Shown here: in pieces, positions 45,974 through 55,754 of the stretch
Layout: every line of letters starts with the position of its first letter
How positions within the stretch are numbered: position 1 is the stretch's first letter
NCBI GenBank assembly: GCA_963821715.1
Contig: CAWGET010000001.1
Location: 62,001 to 126,000 of the forward strand
Direction: 5' to 3'
DNA length: 64,000 nt
Source: CAWGET01 sp963821715
GTDB lineage: Bacteria; Bacteroidota; Ignavibacteria; Ignavibacteriales; Melioribacteraceae
Notes under the pieces: generated by a model
The model's input: the letters and a program-made list of their open reading frames with translations, nothing else
Databases searched by the model: none
What the model was told of the DNA's origin: nothing
Position numbers and translations under genes: made by a program

Positions 45974-47209
45974 GTGGTGGAATGGAAACAGAAAACAATC
46001 AAAGGTTCCAAAAGAACCGAGAACATCAGATACGCGGTGAGAGATATTATTGTTTTAGCAAATGAAACGGCGAAGACCGGGAAAAAAATGCTTTATTTAA
46101 ATATCGGAGACCCGAATTTGTTTGACTTTGAACCGCCCCGGCATTTGATTGAATCAACTTATAATGCAATGCTAAAAAATTACAACGGATATTCTCCTTC
46201 ATCCGGAATAAAAGAAGCGGTTGACGCGATTGAAAGAGAAGCCGGACGAAAGGGAATTGATAATGTGCTTGATGCATTCGTAACAACAGGCGCAAGCGAG
46301 GCGATAGATATTTGCCTGACCGCTTTAGTTAATGACGGTGAAAATGTTTTAACTCCCACTCCGGGTTATCCGCTTTATACCGCCATTGCAAGTAAACTTC
46401 AGATGATGGAAAATCCATATTATTTAAATGAAGAAAACGGATGGCAGCCTGATATTGAAGATATGAAGAGCAAGATAAACGATAAAACGCGCGCGATTGT
46501 TTTGATAAATCCAAATAATCCCACCGGCTCCAATTGCGCGAAAGAAACTCTGCTGCAAGTTATAGATCTTGCGCTCGAGCATAATCTTGTAATCTTTGCC
46601 GACGAAATTTACGACAAGCTGATGTTCGACGACGAAAAGCATACGTCGATCGCATCGTTAAATAAAGATGTTTCCGTAATTACATTCGGCGGACTTTCGA
46701 AAAATTATATGGTCCCCGGATTTAGGATCGGCTGGGGAGTTGTAAGCGGAAGACGCGAAGTTTTGAAAGATTACATCGAGGCGATAAACAGAATTTTACG
46801 GTCGCGCTTATCTGCAAATCATCCGGAGCAATACGGAATTATGCCTTCGTTGGAAGGAAGTCAGGAACATTTAACGATTGCGATGGAAAAATTAACGCGG
46901 CGAAGAGATACGACTGTTGAAATGCTGAACTCAATCCCGGGAATTTCCTGCGTAAAACCGGAAGGCGCATTTTATGCTTTCCCTCAGCTCCATATTCAAA
47001 ATTCGGACAATCATTTTGTAGCTGAATTGATTAAAGAAACCGGCGTTGTTGTCGTGCCCGGTTCGGGTTTCGGACAAGTTCCCGGAACCAAACATTTCCG
47101 CGCGGTTTTTCTTCCGCAGGATGAAGTCCTTGAACAAGCGTATAATAATATTCACGATTTTATGTTGAAGTACAACGAGAAATATGAAAGTGTGGAAGAA
47201 GAAAAATAG
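45974..47209 (+). CDS. PLP-dependent class I aminotransferase (AlaA-like)
   Basis: About 410 residues, fold type I. It has LYLNIGDPNLFDFEPP, the GASEAIDICL loop, LINPNNPTGSN, FADEIYDKLMFD and the PLP lysine in GGLSKNYMVPGFRIGWG. By pattern it is closest to the alanine/pyruvate-type aminotransferases (AlaA), which use glutamate as partner; this fits the three nearby GDHs. The start is uncertain: the frame opens with GTG at 45974 or 45977, with GGAG too close. A well-placed ATG at 45982 is in another frame. A short indel near the start, in the A-rich stretch, would explain this. Confidence 0.88.
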   Translation: MVEWKQKTIKGSKRTENIRYAVRDIIVLANETAKTGKKMLYLNIGDPNLFDFEPPRHLIESTYNAMLKNYNGYSPSSGIKEAVDAIEREAGRKGIDNVLDAFVTTGASEAIDICLTALVNDGENVLTPTPGYPLYTAIASKLQMMENPYYLNEENGWQPDIEDMKSKINDKTRAIVLINPNNPTGSNCAKETLLQVIDLALEHNLVIFADEIYDKLMFDDEKHTSIASLNKDVSVITFGGLSKNYMVPGFRIGWGVVSGRREVLKDYIEAINRILRSRLSANHPEQYGIMPSLEGSQEHLTIAMEKLTRRRDTTVEMLNSIPGISCVKPEGAFYAFPQLHIQNSDNHFVAELIKETGVVVVPGSGFGQVPGTKHFRAVFLPQDEVLEQAYNNIHDFMLKYNEKYESVEEEK

Positions 47210-47240
47210 ACTGAAACTGAGATTCTAAAATATTATTTTA

Positions 47241-47264
47241 TTGGGAGCGGTTTACCGCTTCCAA
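47241..47264 (+). terminator. Strong hairpin without T-tract after the aminotransferase
   Basis: TTGGGAGCGG (47241-47250), loop TTTA, CCGCTTCCAA (47255-47264): a 10-bp stem with one G-T pair. No T-run follows, so it may end transcripts with a factor's help or protect the 3' end. Confidence 0.5.
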
Positions 47265-47283
47265 TAAGGTACTTATCTAAAAG

Positions 47284-47315
47284 TTTGCTTCAATCTCATC
47301 CTTTCTTTATATTTG
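47284..47315 (+). promoter_or_regulatory. Bacteroidota-type sigma-A promoter of the M16 peptidase
   Basis: TTTG (47284-47287), 20 nt, TATATTTG (47308-47315). Same spacing as the SRP RNA promoter. Leader before the ATG at 47347 would be about 25 nt. Confidence 0.7.
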
Positions 47316-47346
47316 CCTCTGTTTTAAAAATTAGATAAAGATATAA

Positions 47347-48597
47347 ATGTTTATAAATACAGAAACTACCGTTCTAAATAACGGCGTAAAAATAATATCC
47401 GAAAGAAATACATCAGTTCAATCTTTCTCGCTTGGTTTTTGGTTCAATACAGGCTCGCGGGATGAGAATTCTTCCAACAACGGAATCTCTCATTTTGTTG
47501 AGCATATGCTTTTTAAGGGAACGTATAAACGGAACGCTAAAAAACTTTCCGATGAAGTCGAAGCTCTCGGATGTTATCTGAACGCGTTCACAACAAAAGA
47601 ATATACTTGTTTTTATGGACGAGGATTAAGTCCGCACGTAAAAAAAGTTTTTGAAGTATTGTCGGATATGGTCCAGAATCCGCTCTTCGAAAAAAAAGAA
47701 ATAGAAAAAGAATCATCCGTAGTTATCGATGAATTATACGATATAGAAGATACGCCGGAAGAATTAGTCTTTGACGAGTTCGAGAAAAATATATTCCGCG
47801 GAAATTCACTTCAGTATCCGATAATCGGAACTGAAAAAAATATCAAAAATTTTAATCGTGATGATCTCGTCGAATTCATCAATAAAAATTATGGTTTGAA
47901 TAATCTATACATAGTTGCGTCGGGAAATGTTGATCACGCAAAGCTGGTAAAACTTGCTGAAAAATTTCTAACATCAAACTTTAACACGAACAAAAAAAGT
48001 CGGCAGCCCGTAAAGTTAAAAGCGGCAAAAGATAATTTTATTTACAAAGATATCCAACAGGCACATCTAATAATAGGTAAGCCTGCAAAAGGATATATAA
48101 GCAACGAGCGTCACCTGATAAAAGTCCTTTCATACATACTTGGGGAAGGAAGCAGTTCACGTTTATTCCAAAGCATTCGCGAGAAAAACGGAATAGCTTA
48201 TCAGGTAAATTCATTTCTAAATTCATTTTACGATGTATCTACTTTCGGTGTTTATATTTCTACAAACGATAAAGCAATAGAAAAAGCGCATAACCTGATT
48301 TTGTCGGAATTCAAAAAGATGCGGGAAAAACCTGTAACCATAAAGGAATTGAAACGTGCGAAGGAATCCTTAAAAAGCTCAATAATGATGGGCTTAGAAG
48401 ACACAACCAACCGGATGGTTCGCATAGCTCATTCATCAATTTACTTTAACAAAATAAAAACCGTATACGAATATATTGCCGAAATTGAGAGTGTAACGAG
48501 AGAGCAATTACTTGAATGTGCAAACGATCTTCTGGATGAAAAAATGGTGAAAACATTTCTCAGTTCCAAAAATCATCTGCTCCATTCAGCCGCTTAA
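47347..48597 (+). CDS. M16-family zinc metallopeptidase
   Basis: 416 residues, with the inverted zinc motif HFVEHMLFKGT (HxxEH) near residue 47 and the distal Glu in the stretch ending ESSVVIDELYDIEDT. The second half (FIYKDIQQAHLIIGKPA, GEGSSSRLFQSIREKNGIAY) is the inactive M16 half-domain with the R..Y motif. No signal peptide. Bacterial one-chain M16 proteins of this size, like mitochondrial-processing-peptidase-like PqqL/YmxG relatives, act as dimers on peptides. Strong promoter upstream. Confidence 0.93.
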   Translation: MFINTETTVLNNGVKIISERNTSVQSFSLGFWFNTGSRDENSSNNGISHFVEHMLFKGTYKRNAKKLSDEVEALGCYLNAFTTKEYTCFYGRGLSPHVKKVFEVLSDMVQNPLFEKKEIEKESSVVIDELYDIEDTPEELVFDEFEKNIFRGNSLQYPIIGTEKNIKNFNRDDLVEFINKNYGLNNLYIVASGNVDHAKLVKLAEKFLTSNFNTNKKSRQPVKLKAAKDNFIYKDIQQAHLIIGKPAKGYISNERHLIKVLSYILGEGSSSRLFQSIREKNGIAYQVNSFLNSFYDVSTFGVYISTNDKAIEKAHNLILSEFKKMREKPVTIKELKRAKESLKSSIMMGLEDTTNRMVRIAHSSIYFNKIKTVYEYIAEIESVTREQLLECANDLLDEKMVKTFLSSKNHLLHSAA

Positions 48598-48660
48598 TGA
48601 TGTAGCATTTTAAATTTTCTTTATGTAAATTATTTCTAGGTATTCAACAATCCGGCGCCT

Positions 48661-50350
48661 ATGAAAATAATTTATACTCTTTTTCTCTTTTTTATTTTTA
48701 CATATTCCAACATAGCTCAAACCGATCCTTATTTTCTCAAGATCGATTATCCGGAATATATTCCGGTTAATTCAACTTTCGAGATTTCGGCGGTTGCGAA
48801 GCTGACGGATATTAACGCCGATACACTAATAGTATACTTATTTTCGGACGACGAAATTTCCGTCCAAAATTTGATCTGCCGTACTTTTCTGGAAGCAACC
48901 GAAGTTGAACTCTACAAAGAAAATATTAATTCCGGTTTCGACAATGTTTACAAAGCAGAGATTGATTTATCCGAATGGGAACTCGGTAATACGGTTTTTC
49001 TTCAATTGACATTTTTGCTGCAAAGCGAAAATTATTCATCCGCTTCCGGGAAAAACATCGCAATCGGAGTTGCCCTAAATAGAGATGAAGAAAATGAAAT
49101 ATTCGATCGCGAAATTTTCAATAAGAAAAATGAAAACTATTATGAAATCCCGGTTAAATTTTACAATCCCCAAAGAATTTCCGGAAAAGCAATTGTTATA
49201 GACGGAAAATCCAAAATCCGTTTTTCTCTTCTTCCGGATATTGAAATTAAAAATCTACTTATAGAATTTTGGGCAAAATTTTCTGAGGCCGATATTCATT
49301 TTTTTAATATCCTGAATAAAGAAACTAAAGATACTTTGCTTTCTCTGGGCGATAATTTTTACCAGATGCTCTCATTATCCCGAATAGAAGAAAAAGTTAT
49401 TTATGAAGATTTTTTTCTCAGCGATGAATCGTGGAACCATATTTCGGTTTTTATTTCTCCGGAAAAATATCGTGCAGAAATTTACGCGAACGGAAATATA
49501 TTATTCTCAATGCCGCTAAATAATTTTGCCGATCTTTACCAATTGGTGTTTGAGATTTCAAACAATTCTGAAGATAAACCTTATCAGGTTGATTTGCTTA
49601 AGATCTGGGATTTCAATAATCATCTTGAACTTTCTTTTCGGAATAAGAGCTACATTTCTTTCAACGCGGACAGTTCAAAACTAATAGCAAATTTTACATT
49701 TGACGATCCGGAGAATATCAGTAAAAATTCTAACAGCGATTATTTCAAAATAAATGTTATTAAGCCATTGCTCGAAAAATCGAACGCTCCGATTTTTTCT
49801 CAGGCGCCAAAATTAAACGTTGATTTGTATAATGACTTTTACAGCCTTGAGTGGATTAACCGGGAATCGGAAATGCCGGAAGAATTTGTATTGGAAAAAT
49901 CGGTTGACGGAAAAACATATTTTCCTATTTTTTCAATTAAAGCCGAGGGATGAGAAGGAAGATGCTTATGTGTATACTGATCCCAAAGAAGCCGGCGCAG
50001 AATTAATCTTTTATCGCGTAAAACAGATTAACTCCGACGGATCGGAAATTTATTCTACGCAGGTAAAGATTGGGCAGGGGAAACAAGAAAGTTTTATCCT
50101 CGAACAAAATTATCCGAATCCCTTTAATCCCAAAACCATAATCAATGTAGAAATTTTGCGTGATACCGAACTTCAGATAAATATTTACAATCTTGTTGGA
50201 ATGAAAATAGCTAAAATTTATGAAGGAACTCTGCCGGAAGGGTTACATAAATTTACGTTCGACGGTTCGAATCAGCCGTCGGGTATTTATTTTTGCGAAG
50301 TAAAATCTCCTTCGGCTACGCAAGTAAGGAAAATGATCCTAACAAAATAA
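48661..50350 (+). pseudogene. T9SS-secreted LamG-like protein gene interrupted by a +1 frameshift
   Basis: Frame 1 runs 48661-49953 and stops at TGA right after GAGGGA. The continuation (DEKEDAYVYTDPKEAG...) is in the next frame from 49949 to 50350. Removing one G from GGG at 49947-49949 restores a single protein of about 562 residues: signal peptide (about 1-19), beta-rich region with LamG-like features (about 170-320; IEFWAKFS, WNHISVFIS), a fibronectin-like segment, and a T9SS sorting domain (LEQNYPNPFNPKTII ... SGIYFCEV). Without the second part the protein would lose its sorting signal. It is either a true lesion or a sequencing error in the G-run. Confidence 0.82.
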
Positions 50351-50363
50351 AATAAAAACGTTC

Positions 50364-51902
50364 ATGCTTTCAAAAGTATTTACAAGTGCTACTTACGGAA
50401 TAGACGCATTCCTTGTTGAAGTGGAAACCCATTGCGATAAGCAAATACCGGGTTTTACGATAGTCGGACTTCCTGATAATGCTGTAAAAGAAAGCAGAGA
50501 AAGAGTTACAGCCGCGATTAAAAATTGCGATTATGAGTTTCCGCGAAAAAAAATCACAGTAAATCTCGCTCCAGCCGATATCAAAAAAGAAGGGAGTTCC
50601 TTTGATCTTCCGATAGCGATTGGACTTCTCAAAGCAAGCGATGTAATAAAAGAAAATCGACTCGAAGAAGTAGTTCTTCTCGGGGAATTATCGCTCGACG
50701 GTTCTCTTCGTCCGATAAAAGGCGCACTTCCAATTGCGGTTGAAGCCCGAAACAAAGGGATGAAAAAAATAATTCTACCCATCGATTCCGTAAAAGAAGC
50801 TTCAATTGTTGACGATATTAATGTTTACGGATTAGAAAATTTAAAAGACGTAGTGAATTTTCTGAACGGAAAAGCTGACTTCACACCTGCCGTTACCGAT
50901 AAAAACGAGATTTTTTCCGAAGTGAATTCTTATCTACTCGATTTTTCAGATGTAAAAGGTCAGGAAAATGTGAAACGTGCTTTAGAAATTGCCGCTGCCG
51001 GCGGACACAATATAATTATGATAGGACCTCCCGGTTCCGGTAAAACGATGCTTGCAAAAAGAATTCCGTCCATCCTTCCACCGTTAACGTTCGATGAAGC
51101 GTTGGAGACGACAAAAATTCATTCAGTAGCCGGAATATTAGAAAAAGATAAAGCTCTAATAACCGAGCGGCCTTACCGAAGCCCGCATCATACAGTTTCC
51201 GACGCAGCGTTAATAGGAGGCGGATCTTTCCCCCGGCCGGGCGAAGTTTCCTTTGCTCATCACGGTGTGTTATTTTTAGATGAATTACCGGAATTCAAGA
51301 AAAATGTTTTGGAAGTAATGCGGCAGCCGTTGGAAGATTATAAAGTGACTATCAGCCGTTCAAAAATGTCGCTGGAATTTCCGGCGAATTTTATGCTTGC
51401 GGCAGCAATGAATCCATGTCCCTGCGGATTTTATACAGATCCGAACAAAGACTGTACATGTAATCCTCCTCAAATTCAAAGGTATATGGCAAAAATATCA
51501 GGACCCCTTTTAGATAGAATCGATATACACATCGAAGTACCGACCGTTAAATACAAAGATCTATCTTCGGAAGTAAAAGGAGAATCTTCGGCCGATATCA
51601 GAAAAAGAGTTGTAGCAGCGAGAAAAATCCAGATAGAACGATTCAGCGAAAAAGAATATATCCACAATAATGCGGATATGGGGTCTAAAGAAGTGCGAAG
51701 ATTTTGCCGTCTGGATTCTGCCGGCACAGAACTGCTAAAAATGGCAATGACAAAACTCGGGCTTTCGGCGCGCGCCTACGACAGAATCCTGAAAGTTAGC
51801 CGTACTATTGCGGATCTCGAGAATAACGAAGATATCCAACCGCAGCATATAAGCGAAGCTATTCAGTATCGAAGTTTGGACAGAGAACTTTGGAAACACT
51901 AA
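50364..51902 (+). CDS. YifB/ComM-family Mg-chelatase-like AAA+ ATPase
   Basis: 512 residues. An N-terminal Lon-like S16-fold domain (about 1-165; [20 protein letters not shown]) is followed by the AAA+ core with Walker [33 protein letters not shown] and Walker [10 protein letters not shown], plus a Cys cluster ([17 protein letters not shown]). The E. coli/Haemophilus homologue ComM is a hexameric helicase that promotes branch migration during natural transformation; that role is likely here. It starts 13 bp after the T9SS gene. Confidence 0.93.
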   Translation: MLSKVFTSATYGIDAFLVEVETHCDKQIPGFTIVGLPDNAVKESRERVTAAIKNCDYEFPRKKITVNLAPADIKKEGSSFDLPIAIGLLKASDVIKENRLEEVVLLGELSLDGSLRPIKGALPIAVEARNKGMKKIILPIDSVKEASIVDDINVYGLENLKDVVNFLNGKADFTPAVTDKNEIFSEVNSYLLDFSDVKGQENVKRALEIAAAGGHNIIMIGPPGSGKTMLAKRIPSILPPLTFDEALETTKIHSVAGILEKDKALITERPYRSPHHTVSDAALIGGGSFPRPGEVSFAHHGVLFLDELPEFKKNVLEVMRQPLEDYKVTISRSKMSLEFPANFMLAAAMNPCPCGFYTDPNKDCTCNPPQIQRYMAKISGPLLDRIDIHIEVPTVKYKDLSSEVKGESSADIRKRVVAARKIQIERFSEKEYIHNNADMGSKEVRRFCRLDSAGTELLKMAMTKLGLSARAYDRILKVSRTIADLENNEDIQPQHISEAIQYRSLDRELWKH

Positions 51903-52020
51903 TAAACTGAATTCTGAGTAGCACGTGATGAGACAAACGAATACAGAAAAATTATTTTTTTCTAAAAGAAAATTTTTCCTTTTTTAATTCAATTCTTAAA
52001 AGAATATTCCGATAATTAAT

Positions 52021-52066
52021 TATGAAAAGTAGAATCATTTAGTTATGAAAAATAGAATCATTTATA
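52021..52066 (+). repeat. Two tandem 23-bp repeats upstream of the histidine kinase
   Basis: TATGAAAAGTAGAATCATTT starts at 52021 and TATGAAAAATAGAATCATTT at 52044; the 23-bp units differ at three or so positions. They end 25 bp before the kinase start and could be a pair of binding sites two helical turns apart, or a simple duplication. Confidence 0.6.
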
Positions 52067-52090
52067 GACAAAGAGGAATTATAAAATAAA

Positions 52091-54415
52091 ATGCAGGTCA
52101 GTTTCCTCAATTCAATCCAAACCAAATTGGCATTGTTCATCACTTTTATTATCGGACTAATTTCTGTCTTTGTCTACCTTTATTTTCCAAGCAGATTCGA
52201 AGAAGAACAGCTTAAGGCAATTTGGGATAAAGTAAATACAGTTGCCGAGATCACCTCAATAAGCATTAGGTCGGCTGTATATAATAATGATTTAAAATTG
52301 GTTGAAAGTGAGATCAGTCGGATAACACAAACGGATAATATTAAATTCGTAGTTGTTTACGATACAACCGGAAATATTATTTACGAACAGAACGCCCGAC
52401 TTGCGTTTGAGAATGACTTTGATTATTCCAGTACTAAAAGTCCTGCTAACGGATCAATCATTAAAGTGAAACATCCGATAGTTTATAAGAATGTAAAACT
52501 GGGCGATGTCTATCTTGGTTACTCCCTGGAAGAACTCCGGAGTCAAACCAGGGAAATGAAGCGGAATATCTATTTTGTTTCGATTTTCATATTTGTAATC
52601 GGATTTATTCTTGTCTTTCTGATTGGTCATTTTATTTCCAAACCTTTACGCGAAGTAACCTACACTGCTCAAAAAATATCATCCGGTGATTTTACAAAGC
52701 GCGCCTTAGTCCGTAAGAACGACGAAGTTGGAATGATGGCAAAATATTTCAATCTGATGGTCGAAAAAATTATCCGTGTAAATCATCAGCTTGAACACAT
52801 CAATAAGGAGCTGGAAGGAAGAGTTGAGGTAAGAACACGTGAACTTCGCCTTGAGATTGACGAACGCCACAAAATTGAAACTGAATTGCGCGCAAGCGAA
52901 AATGAACTCCGCCTAATATTCGATAACAGCTACGACTCAATTTACGTAATTGAGCTGAACCCGGATTACTCTCTGGGTAAATTTATTAAAGTTAACGAGA
53001 TTGCATGTAGAAGTCTGGGTTATACAAAAAGAGAACTTCTTAATTTAAAACCGAAAAGCATTTTTTCGAAAGATAAAAATCTTTTTTCCTCGGATTATCT
53101 TCTTCGTTTACGGAAAGAAAAACATCTTATCAGCGAAGCCGTTTATAAAACCAAGGAAGGGATTGATCAGTTTGTTGAGATAAGCGCAAATATTTTTGAT
53201 CTCAACGGCAAACACGCTATTATGGCTATAGCGCGCGATATAACCGAACGAAAAGCCGCAGAAGCGCTTATTAAAGCAAATGCAGAACAGTTCCGCCTTC
53301 TGTTTGAACTGGCTCCGATAGGAATGGCAATAACAGATTTAAGCGGCAAAATCAGAAAAGCTAATCAATCTTTATGCACTACTCTCGGATATACAAGAGA
53401 CGAGCTTATGCAGATGGATATATCAAGATTAACTCATCCCGATGAATTGGAAGAAGAACAAAACGCCCACAAAAAATTAATTAATGATGAGATTGAGCAA
53501 GCCTATCTTGAGAAAAGATATTACAAAAAAGATAAAACGATGATCAACACAATTCTCACTACTGTTCTTTTGCGCGATAGTTTCAGAAAACCTCACCAAT
53601 TTGTAAGTCAGGTAATTGATATTACAAATCTGAAAAATACACAGAAAGAATTGATTGAGGCGAAAGAAAAAGCGGAAGAATCGGATAGGTTAAAATCGGC
53701 TTTCCTTGCTCAAATGTCCCATGAGATCCGGACACCTGTTAATACAATCCTGAATTTTATTTCTTTAATCAAAGAAGAATTGGCGGATGCGGCTTCCGAT
53801 GATGTAATGGAAAATTTCAGTATTATTGATAGCGGAAGCAGGCGGCTTATAAGAACTATAGATTCTATTCTGAATATGTCCCAGCTGCAGGCGGGAAATT
53901 TTGATGTTCATATTGAAGAGATACATCTGTATGAAGATATTTTGAAAGGACTGACGCAGGAATTTAAACAATCTGCCGAAAATAAAGGTCTGGTTTTCAA
54001 TATTAATTCCAGCATTAACGGAGAGAGAGTAAGCGGCGACAGGTATTCAATAACTCAGTTATTTGCAAACCTGATAGATAATTCTATAAAGTATACTAAT
54101 GAGGGTCATATAAACGTAAATCTCTATAAAAATTCACAGAGTAAAATTGCCATCGAAGTGGAAGATACCGGTATAGGAATGTCGCCTGAGTTTTTGAAAA
54201 AATTATTTGAACCTTTCTCCCAGGAACAGATTGGATATACAAGAAAGTTCGAAGGAAACGGATTGGGTTTGGCGTTAGTTAAAAATTACGCGGAAATAAA
54301 TAACGCCTTAATAAACATTGATAGCGTAAAAGGAAAAGGTTCAAAGTTTACTATAGAATTTGAACCCGTAACGAAAAATTCATCTATAAAAAACTTACTT
54401 ACTGCTTCGAGCTAA
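52091..54415 (+). CDS. Membrane sensor histidine kinase with HAMP and two PAS domains
   Basis: 774 residues: membrane helix (about 10-30), periplasmic sensor (about 33-155), second helix (about 158-182), HAMP (about 183-235), coiled coil, PAS domains (about 275-390 and 400-520), then HisKA with phospho-His in MSHEIRTPVN and an ATPase with NLIDNSIKYT, EVEDTGIGM and EGNGLGLALV. All kinase boxes are intact. No response regulator lies beside it, so it is an orphan or acts on the receivers elsewhere. Its end overlaps the convergent rex gene by 21 bp. Confidence 0.93.
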   Translation: MQVSFLNSIQTKLALFITFIIGLISVFVYLYFPSRFEEEQLKAIWDKVNTVAEITSISIRSAVYNNDLKLVESEISRITQTDNIKFVVVYDTTGNIIYEQNARLAFENDFDYSSTKSPANGSIIKVKHPIVYKNVKLGDVYLGYSLEELRSQTREMKRNIYFVSIFIFVIGFILVFLIGHFISKPLREVTYTAQKISSGDFTKRALVRKNDEVGMMAKYFNLMVEKIIRVNHQLEHINKELEGRVEVRTRELRLEIDERHKIETELRASENELRLIFDNSYDSIYVIELNPDYSLGKFIKVNEIACRSLGYTKRELLNLKPKSIFSKDKNLFSSDYLLRLRKEKHLISEAVYKTKEGIDQFVEISANIFDLNGKHAIMAIARDITERKAAEALIKANAEQFRLLFELAPIGMAITDLSGKIRKANQSLCTTLGYTRDELMQMDISRLTHPDELEEEQNAHKKLINDEIEQAYLEKRYYKKDKTMINTILTTVLLRDSFRKPHQFVSQVIDITNLKNTQKELIEAKEKAEESDRLKSAFLAQMSHEIRTPVNTILNFISLIKEELADAASDDVMENFSIIDSGSRRLIRTIDSILNMSQLQAGNFDVHIEEIHLYEDILKGLTQEFKQSAENKGLVFNINSSINGERVSGDRYSITQLFANLIDNSIKYTNEGHINVNLYKNSQSKIAIEVEDTGIGMSPEFLKKLFEPFSQEQIGYTRKFEGNGLGLALVKNYAEINNALINIDSVKGKGSKFTIEFEPVTKNSSIKNLLTASS

Positions 54416-55033
54416 TTTATGCGAAAGCACTGCAAGACTTTGACTCAATTGTGCATTTTCCACAATTACACTCGGTTGAACCTTTATTTGGGTCGGCGCA
54501 AAATTCCAAATTCCTTTAATTCCTCCTTTCGCCATCAACTCAGCAGTAGCTTGGGCTGAGGTGGCCGGAACGGTTAAAACACCTAAACCAATCTTCATAT
54601 TTTTTGCCATTTCGGAAAGTTTTTCCATTGGGAAAACCGGCACATCGTGAACTTTTTTACCGATCTTAGATTTGTCCACATCGAATGCGGCTAAAAAATT
54701 TAAGCCGTATTTTTTAAATCGACCGTAGCCGAGCATTGCAGTTCCCAGGCTTCCTACTCCTGCAAGAAATGCGTCATTGGAAATATTCCAATTAAGGAAT
54801 TGTTCTATTGCGACGATGAGATTGGCAACGTCATAGCCGGTTTTTGGCCTTCCGACAATATTAGTATGTTCAATATCTTTCCTCACCTGTGTGGCGTCTA
54901 AATGAAGCTCGTTGGCAATAACCGTGCTGGAAACTACAACAGTGCCGCTCTCTAATAATCTGTTTAAAAGATGAAGATAGCGCGGCATGCGCCGTAAAGT
55001 CGGTTCGGGAGTAGGTTTAATTATTTTCTTCAT
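54395..55033 (-). CDS. rex: Redox-sensing transcriptional repressor Rex
   Basis: 212 residues, normal Rex length. The winged-helix DNA-binding domain (about 10-85; PRYLHLLNRLLESG, SSTVIANELHLDATQVRKD) is followed by a Rossmann domain with the NADH loop GVGSLGTAMLGY and the conserved IWNFAP. Rex leaves its operator when NADH/NAD is high and controls fermentative and respiratory genes. A matching operator lies 12 bp before the start codon (55046-55065), so the gene is probably self-regulated. Confidence 0.95.
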   Translation of the reverse strand: MKKIIKPTPEPTLRRMPRYLHLLNRLLESGTVVVSSTVIANELHLDATQVRKDIEHTNIVGRPKTGYDVANLIVAIEQFLNWNISNDAFLAGVGSLGTAMLGYGRFKKYGLNFLAAFDVDKSKIGKKVHDVPVFPMEKLSEMAKNMKIGLGVLTVPATSAQATAELMAKGGIKGIWNFAPTQIKVQPSVIVENAQLSQSLAVLSHKLARSSK

Positions 55034-55045
55034 ATAACGGCTCTC

Positions 55046-55065
55046 TCGTGAATAAATTCACGAGA
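55046..55065. promoter_or_regulatory. Rex operator (palindrome upstream of rex)
   Basis: CTCGTGAATAAATTCACGAG is a perfect palindrome with 9-bp arms. Its core TCGTGAA-TAAA-TTCACGA differs from the Rex consensus TTGTGAA-N4-TTCACAA by one base per half. It sits between rex and the hemerythrin gene, in the rex leader or over its start site. Confidence 0.8.
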
Positions 55066-55102
55066 AAATAGGGAATGTATAACTAAAATTCAATTAATTT
55101 TT

Positions 55103-55507
55103 TTAACAAACGCCGCGGGATGTTAAAAAGGGGGAATAATGTTTATCCATCTCCAAAAAATGCAGCTTCAACTTTTCTATGAGAATATTTATTGACGAGA
55201 TAACGTCGGTTCTGCTTTCGTTCAAATTTTCTCTGAAATTTTCAACTTCGCCAATCAATTTACCATGCTCTTCTTTATGCACCTTATACAGTTTGTAATC
55301 ATTTTCCTGCATTAAGCTTTCTTCACATTCAAAATGATTTTTCGTCGATTCCATAAATTTTGCAATTAAATTATTCACTTCGTTTATATCAAAACCGTTA
55401 TTTACTTCTTTATGAAGATTATTTATTAATGTTACCAATTGTTTATGCTGAAGATCGACGGAATCGATATTAACGCTGTAATATTCTTTCCATTGAAATA
55501 GAGCCAT
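55103..55507 (-). CDS. Bacteriohemerythrin
   Basis: 134 residues with diiron ligand pattern: LQHKQL, NHFECEE (His-x3-Glu), HKEEH (His-x3-His) and HFLEMDK (His-x4-Asp). These proteins bind oxygen, or sense it, and may also help against nitric oxide. AGGAAGG precedes the ATG. Rex follows in the same direction 69 bp on. A possible promoter box TAACTTTG is at 55552-55559 (minus strand). Confidence 0.93.
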   Translation of the reverse strand: MALFQWKEYYSVNIDSVDLQHKQLVTLINNLHKEVNNGFDINEVNNLIAKFMESTKNHFECEESLMQENDYKLYKVHKEEHGKLIGEVENFRENLNESRTDVISSINILIEKLKLHFLEMDKHYSPFLTSRGVC

Positions 55508-55754
55508 TTTCCTTCCTCCAGTTGTTCAATCTATTTTCGAAAAATTTTGTGCAAAGTTAAAAGATTAATACCAATCTTTCCACCCATTCCGTAAAACAAA
55601 TTTTAGATAAAACTTAATTCTTCAAAATGTTCCCTAAAGGAGAGATGAGTTACTAAAAATTCTTAAAAGACTCTCGCTTCAAGTCTTTGTTATATTTCAT
55701 TATTCCCATCTTTTCCTTAAATTAAAAATCCTACCAGAAATAAAGAGGAGCAAA

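Noticed and set aside
49949..50350. Programmed +1 frameshifting in the T9SS gene
   Set aside because: The slip codon GGA would re-pair poorly with GAT, and no internal Shine-Dalgarno or structure like that of prfB is seen; an indel is simpler.
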